Below, piece by piece: positions 8,865 to 16,488 of a stretch of DNA of 64,000 bases. Position numbers and translations under genes: made by a program. Under the pieces are notes generated by a model, which was not told where the DNA came from, searched no databases, and saw only the letters and a list, made by a program, of their open reading frames with translations. This DNA comes from Candidatus Bathyarchaeota archaeon. Its GTDB lineage: Archaea; Thermoproteota; Bathyarchaeia; TCS64. Every line of letters starts with the position of its first letter. Position 1 is the first letter of the stretch. Location of the stretch: NCBI GenBank assembly GCA_026014875.1, contig JAOZHO010000049.1, forward strand, positions 26,887 through 90,886, given 5' to 3'.

Positions 8865-10064
8865 CTAGGAGACCTCGAACTCGGTCTCCCAGACCTCTTC
8901 CACCAGGGTCTCCACCTGATCGTAGACGGGGGTCCCCGCATCATCGTAGGTCATGATGAAGCTGTCGATGTGGACTCTTGCGATGTACAGCCCCGGATCC
9001 AGCCTGCCCACGGGGATCAGCGCCACGGGGTTCGTCAGGGCCTCGGTGACCATGACTCCCTCCCCGGGATCCGTGAGGTCCACCTCGAACCTGAACACCA
9101 CGGGGTAGCTCTCCTGCCAGGCGAAGGACTCGACACGTATCTGGAACCCCCCTGTTGGGTGATCCCCTCTGGATATGATGACGCTGACAAAGTCCTCCGT
9201 CGATGGGGTCAGCGTGGAGGCGTCCCTCAGCATCGCCCAGAAATCGTTCCTGACCTCATAGCCCTCCATGACGTCGGGAGCGGTGGGATCACCCTCAGTC
9301 GCGATGATGTGGATCCCCTCCTCGAAGAGGCCGACCCCGCCGGATTGATCATATAGAATCTCCCCCCTCACCGAGAAGTCGAGACTGGAGGTCTCCCCTC
9401 CCCTCACGACGACGGTGTCCTCCGCCAGCAGCTCCCCAGTCTCGCCGCGAACTCCCAGAGCGAAGACCCCGGGAGGGACGCCGCCGATGCTGTAGTGGCC
9501 GTCTGTCCCGGTTATCGCGGCGATCTCGGGGAAGCCCGCGGAGCCCCTGATTATTGAGACCGAGTAGCCGGGAAGCGGGTTGCCGCTGTCGTCTGAGACC
9601 ACTCCCTCGACGCCCCCGGTCCCGGTGCCCTGGATGATATCTAGAATCCCCTCCCCGACCTCAGCCAGCCCCTCCGGGAGGACCCCCTTGGAGGCCCATT
9701 CGTCCACCCACTGAACCTGCTTCGAGGTCGAGTCCATCTCAACGGTGAGGCTATACGAGAAGAAATCAGCGACCCCCGCCTTCGCTCCATACGTCGCTTC
9801 GAGTTCCATGAAGCCCGAATCCTCTATCAGGGCGACGAGCTCCTCCCACTCAGCATCGGTGAGGGTGAACTCGGCATCTCCCAACAAGTTGGAGGAGAGA
9901 GCGACGGAGCCATCGGACCCGATGGTCAGGGTCTCATCGATCCCGGCGAAGCCCCCTGATCTACTCCAGGCGACCCCCGTGATATTCTGGGGTGGATTCC
10001 ACAGGAAAGAGTAGGCAAAGACCGCAACCACAGCGAGGGCAACCCAGATGATGAACATATACAT
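8865..10064 (-). CDS. Membrane-anchored protein with CarboxypepD-reg-like domain
   Basis: About 400 residues. From ATG 10064 it opens with one hydrophobic segment (FIIWVALAVVAVFAYSFLW), an N-terminal anchor or signal. A first domain of about 130 residues has GSDGSVALSSNLLGDAEF. It is followed by a carboxypeptidase regulatory-like (Ig-fold) domain: GVEGVVSDDSGNPLPGYSV, TGTDGHYSIGGVPPG. A further beta-rich extracellular region runs to the end. The frame continues upstream to 10313, but that stretch looks non-coding and overlaps a divergent promoter. It is probably a cell-surface protein; the ligand is unknown. Confidence 0.72.
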   Translation of the reverse strand: MYMFIIWVALAVVAVFAYSFLWNPPQNITGVAWSRSGGFAGIDETLTIGSDGSVALSSNLLGDAEFTLTDAEWEELVALIEDSGFMELEATYGAKAGVADFFSYSLTVEMDSTSKQVQWVDEWASKGVLPEGLAEVGEGILDIIQGTGTGGVEGVVSDDSGNPLPGYSVSIIRGSAGFPEIAAITGTDGHYSIGGVPPGVFALGVRGETGELLAEDTVVVRGGETSSLDFSVRGEILYDQSGGVGLFEEGIHIIATEGDPTAPDVMEGYEVRNDFWAMLRDASTLTPSTEDFVSVIISRGDHPTGGFQIRVESFAWQESYPVVFRFEVDLTDPGEGVMVTEALTNPVALIPVGRLDPGLYIARVHIDSFIMTYDDAGTPVYDQVETLVEEVWETEFEVS

Positions 10065-10221
10065 TCTTCGACCGGACGCGAACCCCAAGGCAGTCTCCCG
10101 CCAACCTGATCGCCCAAGACCGTGATAAATGATTCTGGACTTGTACAGGACAATCCCGATGCAACGCATCCCTGCATCAACGATAAGTATCACAGGCGCA
10201 GACCTAGACGCGGGATGCAAC

Positions 10222-10401
10222 TTGGAAGACCCATCTATTCTGGAACAAATGCTCAGGACAGCCGAGGAGCGGTACGGCCCGGATGAGGCGGAGAGGCTGA
10301 AGCCCTTCATCAAGAAGCTTGCCGAGGCCGTCTGGAAGGTCCAGGGATTCGAGCTGGAGCCGGGGGACGATCCCTCCGGCGACCCCGGGGAGGACCGTTG
10401 A
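10222..10401 (+). CDS. Small acidic helical protein upstream of amidase (AtzG-like?)
   Basis: A short helical protein: ERYGPDEAERLKPFIKK, then VWKVQGFELEPGDDP. The frame is open from ATG 10129, but that part overlaps the divergent promoter and looks non-coding. TTG 10222, about 35 bases after a GATAAGTAT box, or ATG 10249, is more likely. The TGA overlaps the amidase ATG by one base (TGATG). Amidases of the AtzE type have a small partner (AtzG, DUF4089) in this position, so an amidase partner is inferred from size, acidic tail and coupling. Confidence 0.5.
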   Translation: MEDPSILEQMLRTAEERYGPDEAERLKPFIKKLAEAVWKVQGFELEPGDDPSGDPGEDR

Positions 10402-11702
10402 TGGAGCCCTACGAGCTCACCGTCGCCGAGGCTTCACAGCTGATACGCGAGGGTAAGCTCACGCCCGTCCGGCTCCTCGAGTCCATCCTTGAGCGCATCG
10501 ACGCCCTGGAGCCCACCCTCGAGGCCTGGGTCACCATGGACCGGGAGCGCGCCCTGTCTGACGCGGAGGCTCTCACCCGGGAAGCCCAGGAGGGGGCCCT
10601 CAGGAGCCCCGTCCACGGGATACCCGTCGGGATCAAGGACATATACTTCACCCAGGGGCTCAGGACCACCATGGGCTCCCCCCTCTACGCCGACCACGTC
10701 CCCGAGTACGACGCCGAGACGGTCACCATCCTACGGGACGCCGGCGCAGTGATCCCCGGGAAGACCGAGACCACCGAGTTCGCCGCCTACGACCCCGCCC
10801 CCACCCGGAACCCCTGGAACACGGAGCACACCCCCGGGGGCAGCAGCAGCGGCTCCGCGGCCGCAGTCTCCTCGGGTATGTGCCCCGCGGCCCTGGGCTC
10901 CCAGACCGGGGGCTCCGTGATCCGCCCCGCCGCCTTCTGCGGAGTCGTCGGCCTCAAGCCCACATACGACCTCATCAGCCGCCGGGGGGTCTTCCCCCTC
11001 GCCTGGAGCCTCGACCACGTCGGCTTCTTCACGAGAACCGTCGAGGACGCCTCCATCATGCTCGACGTCCTCTCCGGAGTGGAGCACCACCCCGACCCTG
11101 AGCCCCCGAAGCTGGGGCTCCTGCGAGGATACTACGAGAAGACGGCGGACGAATCGGTCTGGGAGGGGCTCATGGACGCGGCGGGCAGGCTGGAGGAGGC
11201 CGGCGCCGAGGTCGTGGAGCTACAGCTCCCCCGGAGCTTCGAGTACGTTCACCCCGCCCACAGAATCATCTTCGCCGCCGAGGCCGCCTCGGTCCACGAG
11301 GAGGGCTTCAGGAAGAACCCCGAATCCTACAAGCCCAAGATGAGAAGCCAGGTCGCCGCGGGGCTCCTGATCCCCTCCCGGGCCTACCTCAGGGCTAAGC
11401 GGATCAGGGGAGTCTTCGCCATGGAGGCCCGGGACCTCCTGGGGGAGGCGGACTGCCTCCTCACACCCTCCTCGGTGACCCCCGCCTTGAGGGGCCTCGA
11501 GTCCACGGGCGACCCGGCGTTCAACGCCCCCTGGAGCTTCTGCGGCTTTCCCGCCATCACGGTCCCATGCGGCCTCACAGGGGATGGATTACCCCTGGGC
11601 CTGCAGCTCACGGGGCCCCCCTACGGCGAGGAGGGTCTGCTATCCGCTGCCGGTTGGTGCGAGAGAATCCTGGACTTCCCCAAGGGGTCTCGGACCCCGT
11701 GA
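10401..11702 (+). CDS. Amidase (amidase signature family, GatA/AtzE-like)
   Basis: A 433-residue Ser-cisSer-Lys amidase. Seen: catalytic Lys in GIPVGIKDIYFT, Gly/Ser-rich signature GGSSSGSAAAVSSG, second Ser in LGSQTGGSVIRPAAFCG, then VGLKPTY. The length fits stand-alone amidases. No gatB or gatC lies beside it, so a tRNA-dependent amidotransferase role is unlikely. It is coupled to the small acidic ORF upstream, suggesting a two-subunit hydrolase of the AtzEG kind. It could act on amides released by the neighbouring amidohydrolases. Confidence 0.92.
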   Translation: MEPYELTVAEASQLIREGKLTPVRLLESILERIDALEPTLEAWVTMDRERALSDAEALTREAQEGALRSPVHGIPVGIKDIYFTQGLRTTMGSPLYADHVPEYDAETVTILRDAGAVIPGKTETTEFAAYDPAPTRNPWNTEHTPGGSSSGSAAAVSSGMCPAALGSQTGGSVIRPAAFCGVVGLKPTYDLISRRGVFPLAWSLDHVGFFTRTVEDASIMLDVLSGVEHHPDPEPPKLGLLRGYYEKTADESVWEGLMDAAGRLEEAGAEVVELQLPRSFEYVHPAHRIIFAAEAASVHEEGFRKNPESYKPKMRSQVAAGLLIPSRAYLRAKRIRGVFAMEARDLLGEADCLLTPSSVTPALRGLESTGDPAFNAPWSFCGFPAITVPCGLTGDGLPLGLQLTGPPYGEEGLLSAAGWCERILDFPKGSRTP

Positions 11703-11975
11703 GGGGTTCCGGAAGATTGAGATTTGGGCGGAGGGGTTCGAAATGATTCCGCCCAGGAGAGGACCCCGCCACCTCGTGGGGATGCGACCCCGACTCGCGC
11801 CGGGTCAGCCGTAAGCCGTCTCCAGACACGATTTTTCCTCGAATCCATTTAAAGGCCGTAGGGGTCCTGCTATTCTCCGATATTCTTCACGGTAGTTCTG
11901 GACCGGGGCCACTGATCTCGGATCGATTTCAGTGTCCCGTCTGATAGATACGGGAAAGGGGTGGATAACCGGTGC

Positions 11976-13280
11976 TCAGCTCACGAGCTTCTTCATGAAC
12001 TCGGTGTACTCCCCGGGGGGGATCGTGGGCTCGAAGGAGCTGATAATCTCCTTGGCCTTGGCGGCCCCGTCTATGAGGAGGTCGATGCATGCCAGGGCTA
12101 GGACCTTGGCTGGGAGGAGGTACCCGAGCTCCCTGTCCACGAACTCGTAGGTTCTCCCGTGGCCCGTGCCCGTGACGCCTCCCATCCCGATGCTGCTGGC
12201 GGGCATGACGCAGCTGATGTCCCCCATGTCAGTGGAGCCCGTGCTGTGGCCCCTCTCGTCGATCCTGTCCTCCCCCACGAGGGCGACGCAGTTCTCCCTG
12301 AGGACCCCGACGAGCCCCGGGTGGTGGCTGTAGGGCATGTAGCCGGGGAGGTCGTTGATCTCCACCTCAGCCCCCACCGCCATCGCCCCGGCCCTGAGGG
12401 CCCTGTTCACCTTGGCGTTGGCGTCCATGATGGCGTCCACGTTGCTCCCCCGGACGTAGCTCTCGATGCGGACATCGGCGGGGACGTTGTTCACGATCTC
12501 CCCACCCTTGGTGATTATGGGGTGGACCCTGATGGTGTCCTCCTCCTTGAAGGTCTCCCTCTGGGCGTGGATACCCATGATCCCCAGCATCGCCGCGTTC
12601 AACGCGTTGATACCCTTGTCCGGGGCCCCCCCGGCGTGGGCCTCGAGCCCCACGTAGCGCACAAGCTTCCCCACGAAGCCGTTGTTGGAGCCCCCCACGC
12701 CGAGCCTGTCCACGAGGTCCGTGCCCGAGTGGGAGCCGATGCTGATGTCCACGTCGGCGAGCGCCCCTACGTGGATGAACTCCTGCTTCCCCCCCAGGAA
12801 CTCGAGCCTCCCCTTCTCCCGGAGGCTGTTCCTGTAGTCGATCTCCAGATACTCCTCGGCGGGGACCGTGACCATCACCACGTTCCCCTCCAGCTCGTCC
12901 ATGACCCCGCTGTCGCTGAGGCCGAATCCGGCCCCCAGCATGGCGGCGATCTGGGCGTTGTGTCCGCAGGCGTGGACCGCCCCGGTGATGGGGTCCGACT
13001 CGGGGTGATCGGGGCATCTGACGCTGTCCAGCTCCCCGATGATTCCCACGGAGGGCCTCGGCCCGGGCTTCTTTAGGTAGGCCTTGGAGCCGGTGATAGC
13101 GATCTCCCGTTTGTACTCCCAGCCCATCTCCTCGTACTTCTGCTCCACGAGCTTCGCGGTCTCGAACTCTTTGTAGCCGAGCTCGGGCTTCTTCCAGATG
13201 GCGTCTCCGATCCCGATGATCTCTTCGGCCCTCTCGTCGATGGCCTTCAGGACTCTTTCCTTGAGAGCTTTCCTTGACAT
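11976..13280 (-). CDS. M20 family amidohydrolase/peptidase (AbgA-like)
   Basis: A 434-residue zinc-dependent hydrolase of the M20D group (p-aminobenzoyl-glutamate, aminoacyl and indole-acetyl-amino-acid hydrolases). Seen: GDAIWKKPELGYKEFETAK at the N-terminus, metal-site VHACGHNAQIAAML, catalytic/metal PAEEYLE, and VGLEAHAGGAPDKGINAL in the dimerisation domain. STDMGDISCVMP and GHGRTYEF supply late ligands. ATG 13280 is the family start. It probably cleaves an N-acyl or amide bond, consistent with the scavenging genes around it. Confidence 0.9.
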   Translation of the reverse strand: MSRKALKERVLKAIDERAEEIIGIGDAIWKKPELGYKEFETAKLVEQKYEEMGWEYKREIAITGSKAYLKKPGPRPSVGIIGELDSVRCPDHPESDPITGAVHACGHNAQIAAMLGAGFGLSDSGVMDELEGNVVMVTVPAEEYLEIDYRNSLREKGRLEFLGGKQEFIHVGALADVDISIGSHSGTDLVDRLGVGGSNNGFVGKLVRYVGLEAHAGGAPDKGINALNAAMLGIMGIHAQRETFKEEDTIRVHPIITKGGEIVNNVPADVRIESYVRGSNVDAIMDANAKVNRALRAGAMAVGAEVEINDLPGYMPYSHHPGLVGVLRENCVALVGEDRIDERGHSTGSTDMGDISCVMPASSIGMGGVTGTGHGRTYEFVDRELGYLLPAKVLALACIDLLIDGAAKAKEIISSFEPTIPPGEYTEFMKKLVS

Positions 13281-13372
13281 TGTGAATGTTTAGAGTCGGT
13301 CGGATCTGGATTTAACTCTGTCCAATAGCGACTCGAACGTGGGATTGGATAGAAACTGAGTCTGGAGCCGGT

Positions 13373-13528
13373 TCAGTCGGCTTCCTTCTTTTCGGTGCCG
13401 CAGCAGCTGCAGACTATGAATCCTTCTTTTAGCTTCTTTTCGATGAACGCCTTGCACTCCTCGACCGTGAGGAAGAGGGGCTGCCCGCACTCATCGCACA
13501 TCGATTCGTCGAAGCCGGCCTCGCTCAT
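13373..13528 (-). CDS. Zinc-ribbon mini-protein (51 aa)
   Basis: Reading from ATG 13528 gives 51 residues with two Cys pairs: MCDECGQPLF near residue 11 and IVCSCCGTEKK near residue 40, separated by a helical linker (VEECKAFIEKKLKEG). This is a treble-clef/zinc-ribbon layout. A TATA-like AAATATACC (minus-strand GGTATATTT) lies about 30 bases upstream at 13553-13562. It shares the intergenic region with the divergent beta-propeller gene. The function is unknown; nucleic-acid or protein binding is typical for such proteins. Confidence 0.72.
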   Translation of the reverse strand: MSEAGFDESMCDECGQPLFLTVEECKAFIEKKLKEGFIVCSCCGTEKKEAD

Positions 13529-13653
13529 CGAAAAAAGGATGGAGCGGACGACAAATATACCTTTCGAACAGCGCCCGGTCCACCGTCCTGAAGGGTCCCC
13601 TGTATGAGCCTCAATACGTTAAAAAGATTCAACGCGGCTTGAATGATATCAGG

Positions 13654-15003
13654 ATGATCAAGTCGCGAGCCCTCCTTCCGATGATCCTTCTGCTGACCAT
13701 GGTGGCAGGTAATCCACAGATTGCCGTATCATCGACCATCGACCCGGAACCGCTACGGATAGAGGAGCGGTGGCTCGTCACATGGGGAGGAGACTGGTAC
13801 GAGTCCCCCCGGAGGATCATCTACGATGGCAGCCATCTCTACATCTACGGGAGGACCCTGAGCCACGGCGACGGGGAGTCCAACATCTTCCTCGCCAAAT
13901 ACGACATGGAAGGCGGGCTCGTATGGGACACAGTGTGGGAGACCCCCACCCTCGATGTCCCCCGGGGGTACGCCCTCGAGGGTCCCCACATCTACATCGC
14001 GGGGACCGCCTATCGCGGAGAGGACCCCCACGTGGACCTCGACGTCCTCCTGCTCAAGATCGACAGGGAATCGGGGGAGCTCGTCTGGAACGCCTCCTGG
14101 GGCGGCACCGGCTGGGAGGGAGAGCCAGGCTCGGACTATGGGAGGGACGTGGAGGTCCTCGACGACGCTATATACGTCGCAGGGATGACCACGAGCGACG
14201 CCGGCAGCCCCGACGAGCATGATCTCCTCCTCCTCAAGTTCGACGCAGAGGGGAGGCTGATCTGGCGGAGACAGTACGGAGGCGACGCCACCCACGAGTA
14301 CGGCTACCACCTCGAGGCCGGCGACGGGATGCTCTACGTCTCCGGCAGATTCCTCTCCCTGACCCGGAGCGCAGGCGAGACGATCAGGGAGGAGAGGATG
14401 CTCATATGCGAGTTGGGCCCCGACGGGGAGATGATCTGGAACGAGACCTACGTGGGCATACTGGATGAGCCCAGCGGCATGCGCATCCACGGGGGATCCA
14501 TCTATCTCATTGGCAACACCTGGCTATCCGACAAGAAGGGCGAGATCTCCGTGATGAGGGTGGAGATGGACGGGGCCCTCGACTGGTACAAGCTGTGGGG
14601 GAGCAGGGAGAACGAGGCCGCCCACTACGGGCTAGCGGTCGCCGGGGACAGCGTGTACGCCTTCGGCGGCCTCGGGGGCCACGGAGTCAGGAACCAGGAC
14701 CTCAGCCTCCTCCGGTACAGCCTCAGGGGAGAGCTCTTGGGCAATCTGACCTGGGGCTCGTGGAGAAACGAGTCCGCCTGGGACATGACCCTCATCGGGG
14801 ACACGTTCTACCTCCTGGGCCAGGTCAGCGCCCCCGGGGAGGGCGTCGACGTATACCTCTCAGCCGTGGGAAACCCGTTCCTCCCGTATGTGGACCCGGG
14901 GCCGGAGGAACCATTCTTGCAGACCTGGCAGATCTACGGAGTCGTAGGCATCTTGCTGGCGCTGACAGGTTACGTGCACCTCTGGCGGCTCGTCGACGAA
15001 TAG
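13654..15003 (+). CDS. Secreted, C-terminally anchored beta-propeller protein
   Basis: About 449 residues. It starts with a signal peptide (SRALLPMILLLTMVAG). Some eight repeats of about 50 residues follow the pattern W-G/D...G-x-Y-V-x-G-x-T-x2...L-L-K-x-D (for example HLYIYGRTL, HIYIAGTAY, DLLLLKFDAEG), as in PQQ-like/SBBP seven- or eight-bladed propellers. It ends with a single membrane helix (IYGVVGILLALTGYVHLW) and a short cytoplasmic tail. TTG 13639 is possible, but ATG 13654 gives a better signal peptide. It is probably surface-exposed; the binding partner is unknown. Confidence 0.8.
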   Translation: MIKSRALLPMILLLTMVAGNPQIAVSSTIDPEPLRIEERWLVTWGGDWYESPRRIIYDGSHLYIYGRTLSHGDGESNIFLAKYDMEGGLVWDTVWETPTLDVPRGYALEGPHIYIAGTAYRGEDPHVDLDVLLLKIDRESGELVWNASWGGTGWEGEPGSDYGRDVEVLDDAIYVAGMTTSDAGSPDEHDLLLLKFDAEGRLIWRRQYGGDATHEYGYHLEAGDGMLYVSGRFLSLTRSAGETIREERMLICELGPDGEMIWNETYVGILDEPSGMRIHGGSIYLIGNTWLSDKKGEISVMRVEMDGALDWYKLWGSRENEAAHYGLAVAGDSVYAFGGLGGHGVRNQDLSLLRYSLRGELLGNLTWGSWRNESAWDMTLIGDTFYLLGQVSAPGEGVDVYLSAVGNPFLPYVDPGPEEPFLQTWQIYGVVGILLALTGYVHLWRLVDE

Positions 15004-15058
15004 GCTCCCGCCGGCACCCGGTAGGGGTCGATTAGCCTCTTTCCAGCCTCCCAATAAT

Positions 15059-15080
15059 CGGTGTTGACCCCACAACACCG
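15059..15080. repeat. Perfect 8-bp inverted repeat (hairpin) in intergenic DNA
   Basis: CGGTGTTG (15059-15066) and CAACACCG (15073-15080) pair perfectly around a six-base loop. A second, shorter pair GCCCC/GGGGC follows at 15089-15093 and 15108-15112. They lie 55 bases after the beta-propeller stop and could be a terminator stem or an operator. No T-run follows, so an archaeal T-rich terminator is not obvious. Confidence 0.4.
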
Positions 15081-15155
15081 GTATTAATGCCCCATCATCG
15101 GTCTTGCGGGGCGCCTATATCGATGCCCCTGCATCTAATGCCCCGGTGACCTAGA

Positions 15156-15374
15156 ATGAACACTGGAACCTACAGCGCGTTTGCGACCACATTCGGGATG
15201 AAGATGTACTACTTCTTCGTCGAGAGCAAAGATAGGAAGAGGCTGGGCTCCGGCGTTCCCGCTGGAGAATACACCGCCACTCCACAATCACCCAAAACGA
15301 CTCCTCTCATCCCGTCCCCCGAGGATTTGGAGCTCCTTGTGAGCGACAAATCCTCCCCTTTTATTATAGCATAG
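15156..15374 (+). CDS. Possible small protein (72 aa), doubtful
   Basis: An ATG-started ORF with CCTATATCG (about 15113-15121) some 36 bases upstream as a possible TATA box. The translation (MYYFFVESKDRKRL, Pro/Thr-rich middle) has no recognisable domain. Its 3' end overlaps the TATA box that best fits the DinB gene. It is equally possible that this 400-base interval holds no gene. Reported because the promoter spacing fits. Confidence 0.25.
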   Translation: MNTGTYSAFATTFGMKMYYFFVESKDRKRLGSGVPAGEYTATPQSPKTTPLIPSPEDLELLVSDKSSPFIIA

Positions 15375-15398
15375 AGTCATCTTTTTCACTGGGAATAC

Positions 15399-15896
15399 TT
15401 GTTGGACGTAAATCCAGCCACGAGCATAGGTGAAGCACTTCTAGAAGCATTCAGACTCATCTGGGAGATGTACGACGACGCCCTCGAGAACATCCCCGGG
15501 GAGCACTGGAGGACAGGGGAGATCGACTACCTGATCCCCGCCCGCCAGGTCTACCACGCCGTCGAGACCGCGGATTTCTACTCCGGCGCCAACCCGAACG
15601 TTTTTTCATGGGGGCAGAGGTTCGACGGGGGATGCTTCGACTACCCGCCCGAGGGGCTTCCCACCAGGGAGCAGGCCCGGGAGTACCACGACGAGGTCCG
15701 GGTGAAGGTGACGGATTGGATCCGGGGCATGGATGCTCCTGGAATCTCGGCACGGGAGAAATCCTTCCCTTGGACCGGGAGCGTGGTCCTGGGCAGAGCC
15801 CTCTACCTGCTGGGCCACTACCGCCAGCACTTCGGGGAGCTCAACGCGGAGCTGAGGAGGAGAGGGCTGCCCCGCATCAAGTGGACCACCCACTGA
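15399..15896 (+). CDS. DinB-like four-helix metal-binding protein
   Basis: About 165 residues, resembling the DinB/YfiT fold (putative metal-dependent thiol transferases). The three-His pattern is visible: RQVYHAVETADFY, then GHYRQHFGEL near the C-terminus. The start is TTG 15399 (or TTG 15402). TTTATTATA at 15359-15367 lies about 30-40 bases upstream, right for an archaeal TATA box, and no ATG precedes the first helix. The substrate is unknown. Confidence 0.75.
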   Translation: MLDVNPATSIGEALLEAFRLIWEMYDDALENIPGEHWRTGEIDYLIPARQVYHAVETADFYSGANPNVFSWGQRFDGGCFDYPPEGLPTREQAREYHDEVRVKVTDWIRGMDAPGISAREKSFPWTGSVVLGRALYLLGHYRQHFGELNAELRRRGLPRIKWTTH

Positions 15897-15957
15897 GTCT
15901 CCCCTGGGCGATGACACATGAGCTTTTTAGTGCCCGTTCTCATAAAAGGAGCCTGAG

Positions 15958-16296
15958 ATGATCGGCGTACACCTAATCATAGACGGCGTCCTCAGCCACA
16001 GCGTCGACGAGGAGGTGGGCAGGCGCATCCTGTCCGAGCTCCCCGCACTGATCGGGATGAAGATCCTCGCCGGGCCCTACGTCGTCGAGGGGGTCCCCGA
16101 GAACCCGGGTTGGACGGGCTTCGTCATCATCGACAAGTCTCACATCGCCATCCACACATTCAACGAGGGAAACAAAGCCTCCGTCGACGTCTTCTCCTGC
16201 AAGACCTTCGACGAGGGGATCGTGTTCCGATACCTTGAGAAGCATCTCCCCTTCAAGAAGATGACCACCCGGATGCTGGAGAGGTCAGAGGAGTAA
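15958..16296 (+). CDS. speH: S-adenosylmethionine decarboxylase-like proenzyme
   Basis: A 112-residue prokaryotic-type AdoMet decarboxylase homologue, which supplies the aminopropyl donor for polyamines. Known members self-cleave at Glu-Ser to create a pyruvoyl group. Here the conserved block reads DKSHIAIHTF, then VDVFSCK: the pyruvoyl-forming Ser, the His and the Cys are kept, but the preceding Glu is Lys. The Ser is the essential residue, so the protein may still mature, or it is a paralogue with another role. ATG 15958 gives the expected start (GVHLIIDG). It stands alone between DinB and the giant propeller gene. Confidence 0.85.
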   Translation: MIGVHLIIDGVLSHSVDEEVGRRILSELPALIGMKILAGPYVVEGVPENPGWTGFVIIDKSHIAIHTFNEGNKASVDVFSCKTFDEGIVFRYLEKHLPFKKMTTRMLERSEE

Positions 16297-16488
16297 TCCC
16301 CGGCATACCGCCGGCGGCGGAGTTGGAGTCGAAGGGGTTTCTGTGATATCCCTTCCAGCATGTATGTTCGAGTATCCCAGTAAACTAGTGTTCGGGCTGA
16401 TCATGTGGCGAATAGGGGTGGATGATCCACATACTTTATTGAGTGAAACGCTAAATTTGGATATAATACGCCATTCGAGGCTAAACCC

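Noticed and set aside
11726..11754. GGGCGGA...TCCGCCC hairpin with a TTCGAAA loop, resembling a tRNA T arm
   Set aside because: No five-base T stem forms and no other tRNA arms are present; it is only a simple hairpin in a 273-base non-coding gap.
12159..13076. 305-codon plus-strand ORF antisense to the M20 gene
   Set aside because: Composition is His/Pro/Val-rich and artefactual; the opposite strand has all M20 motifs.
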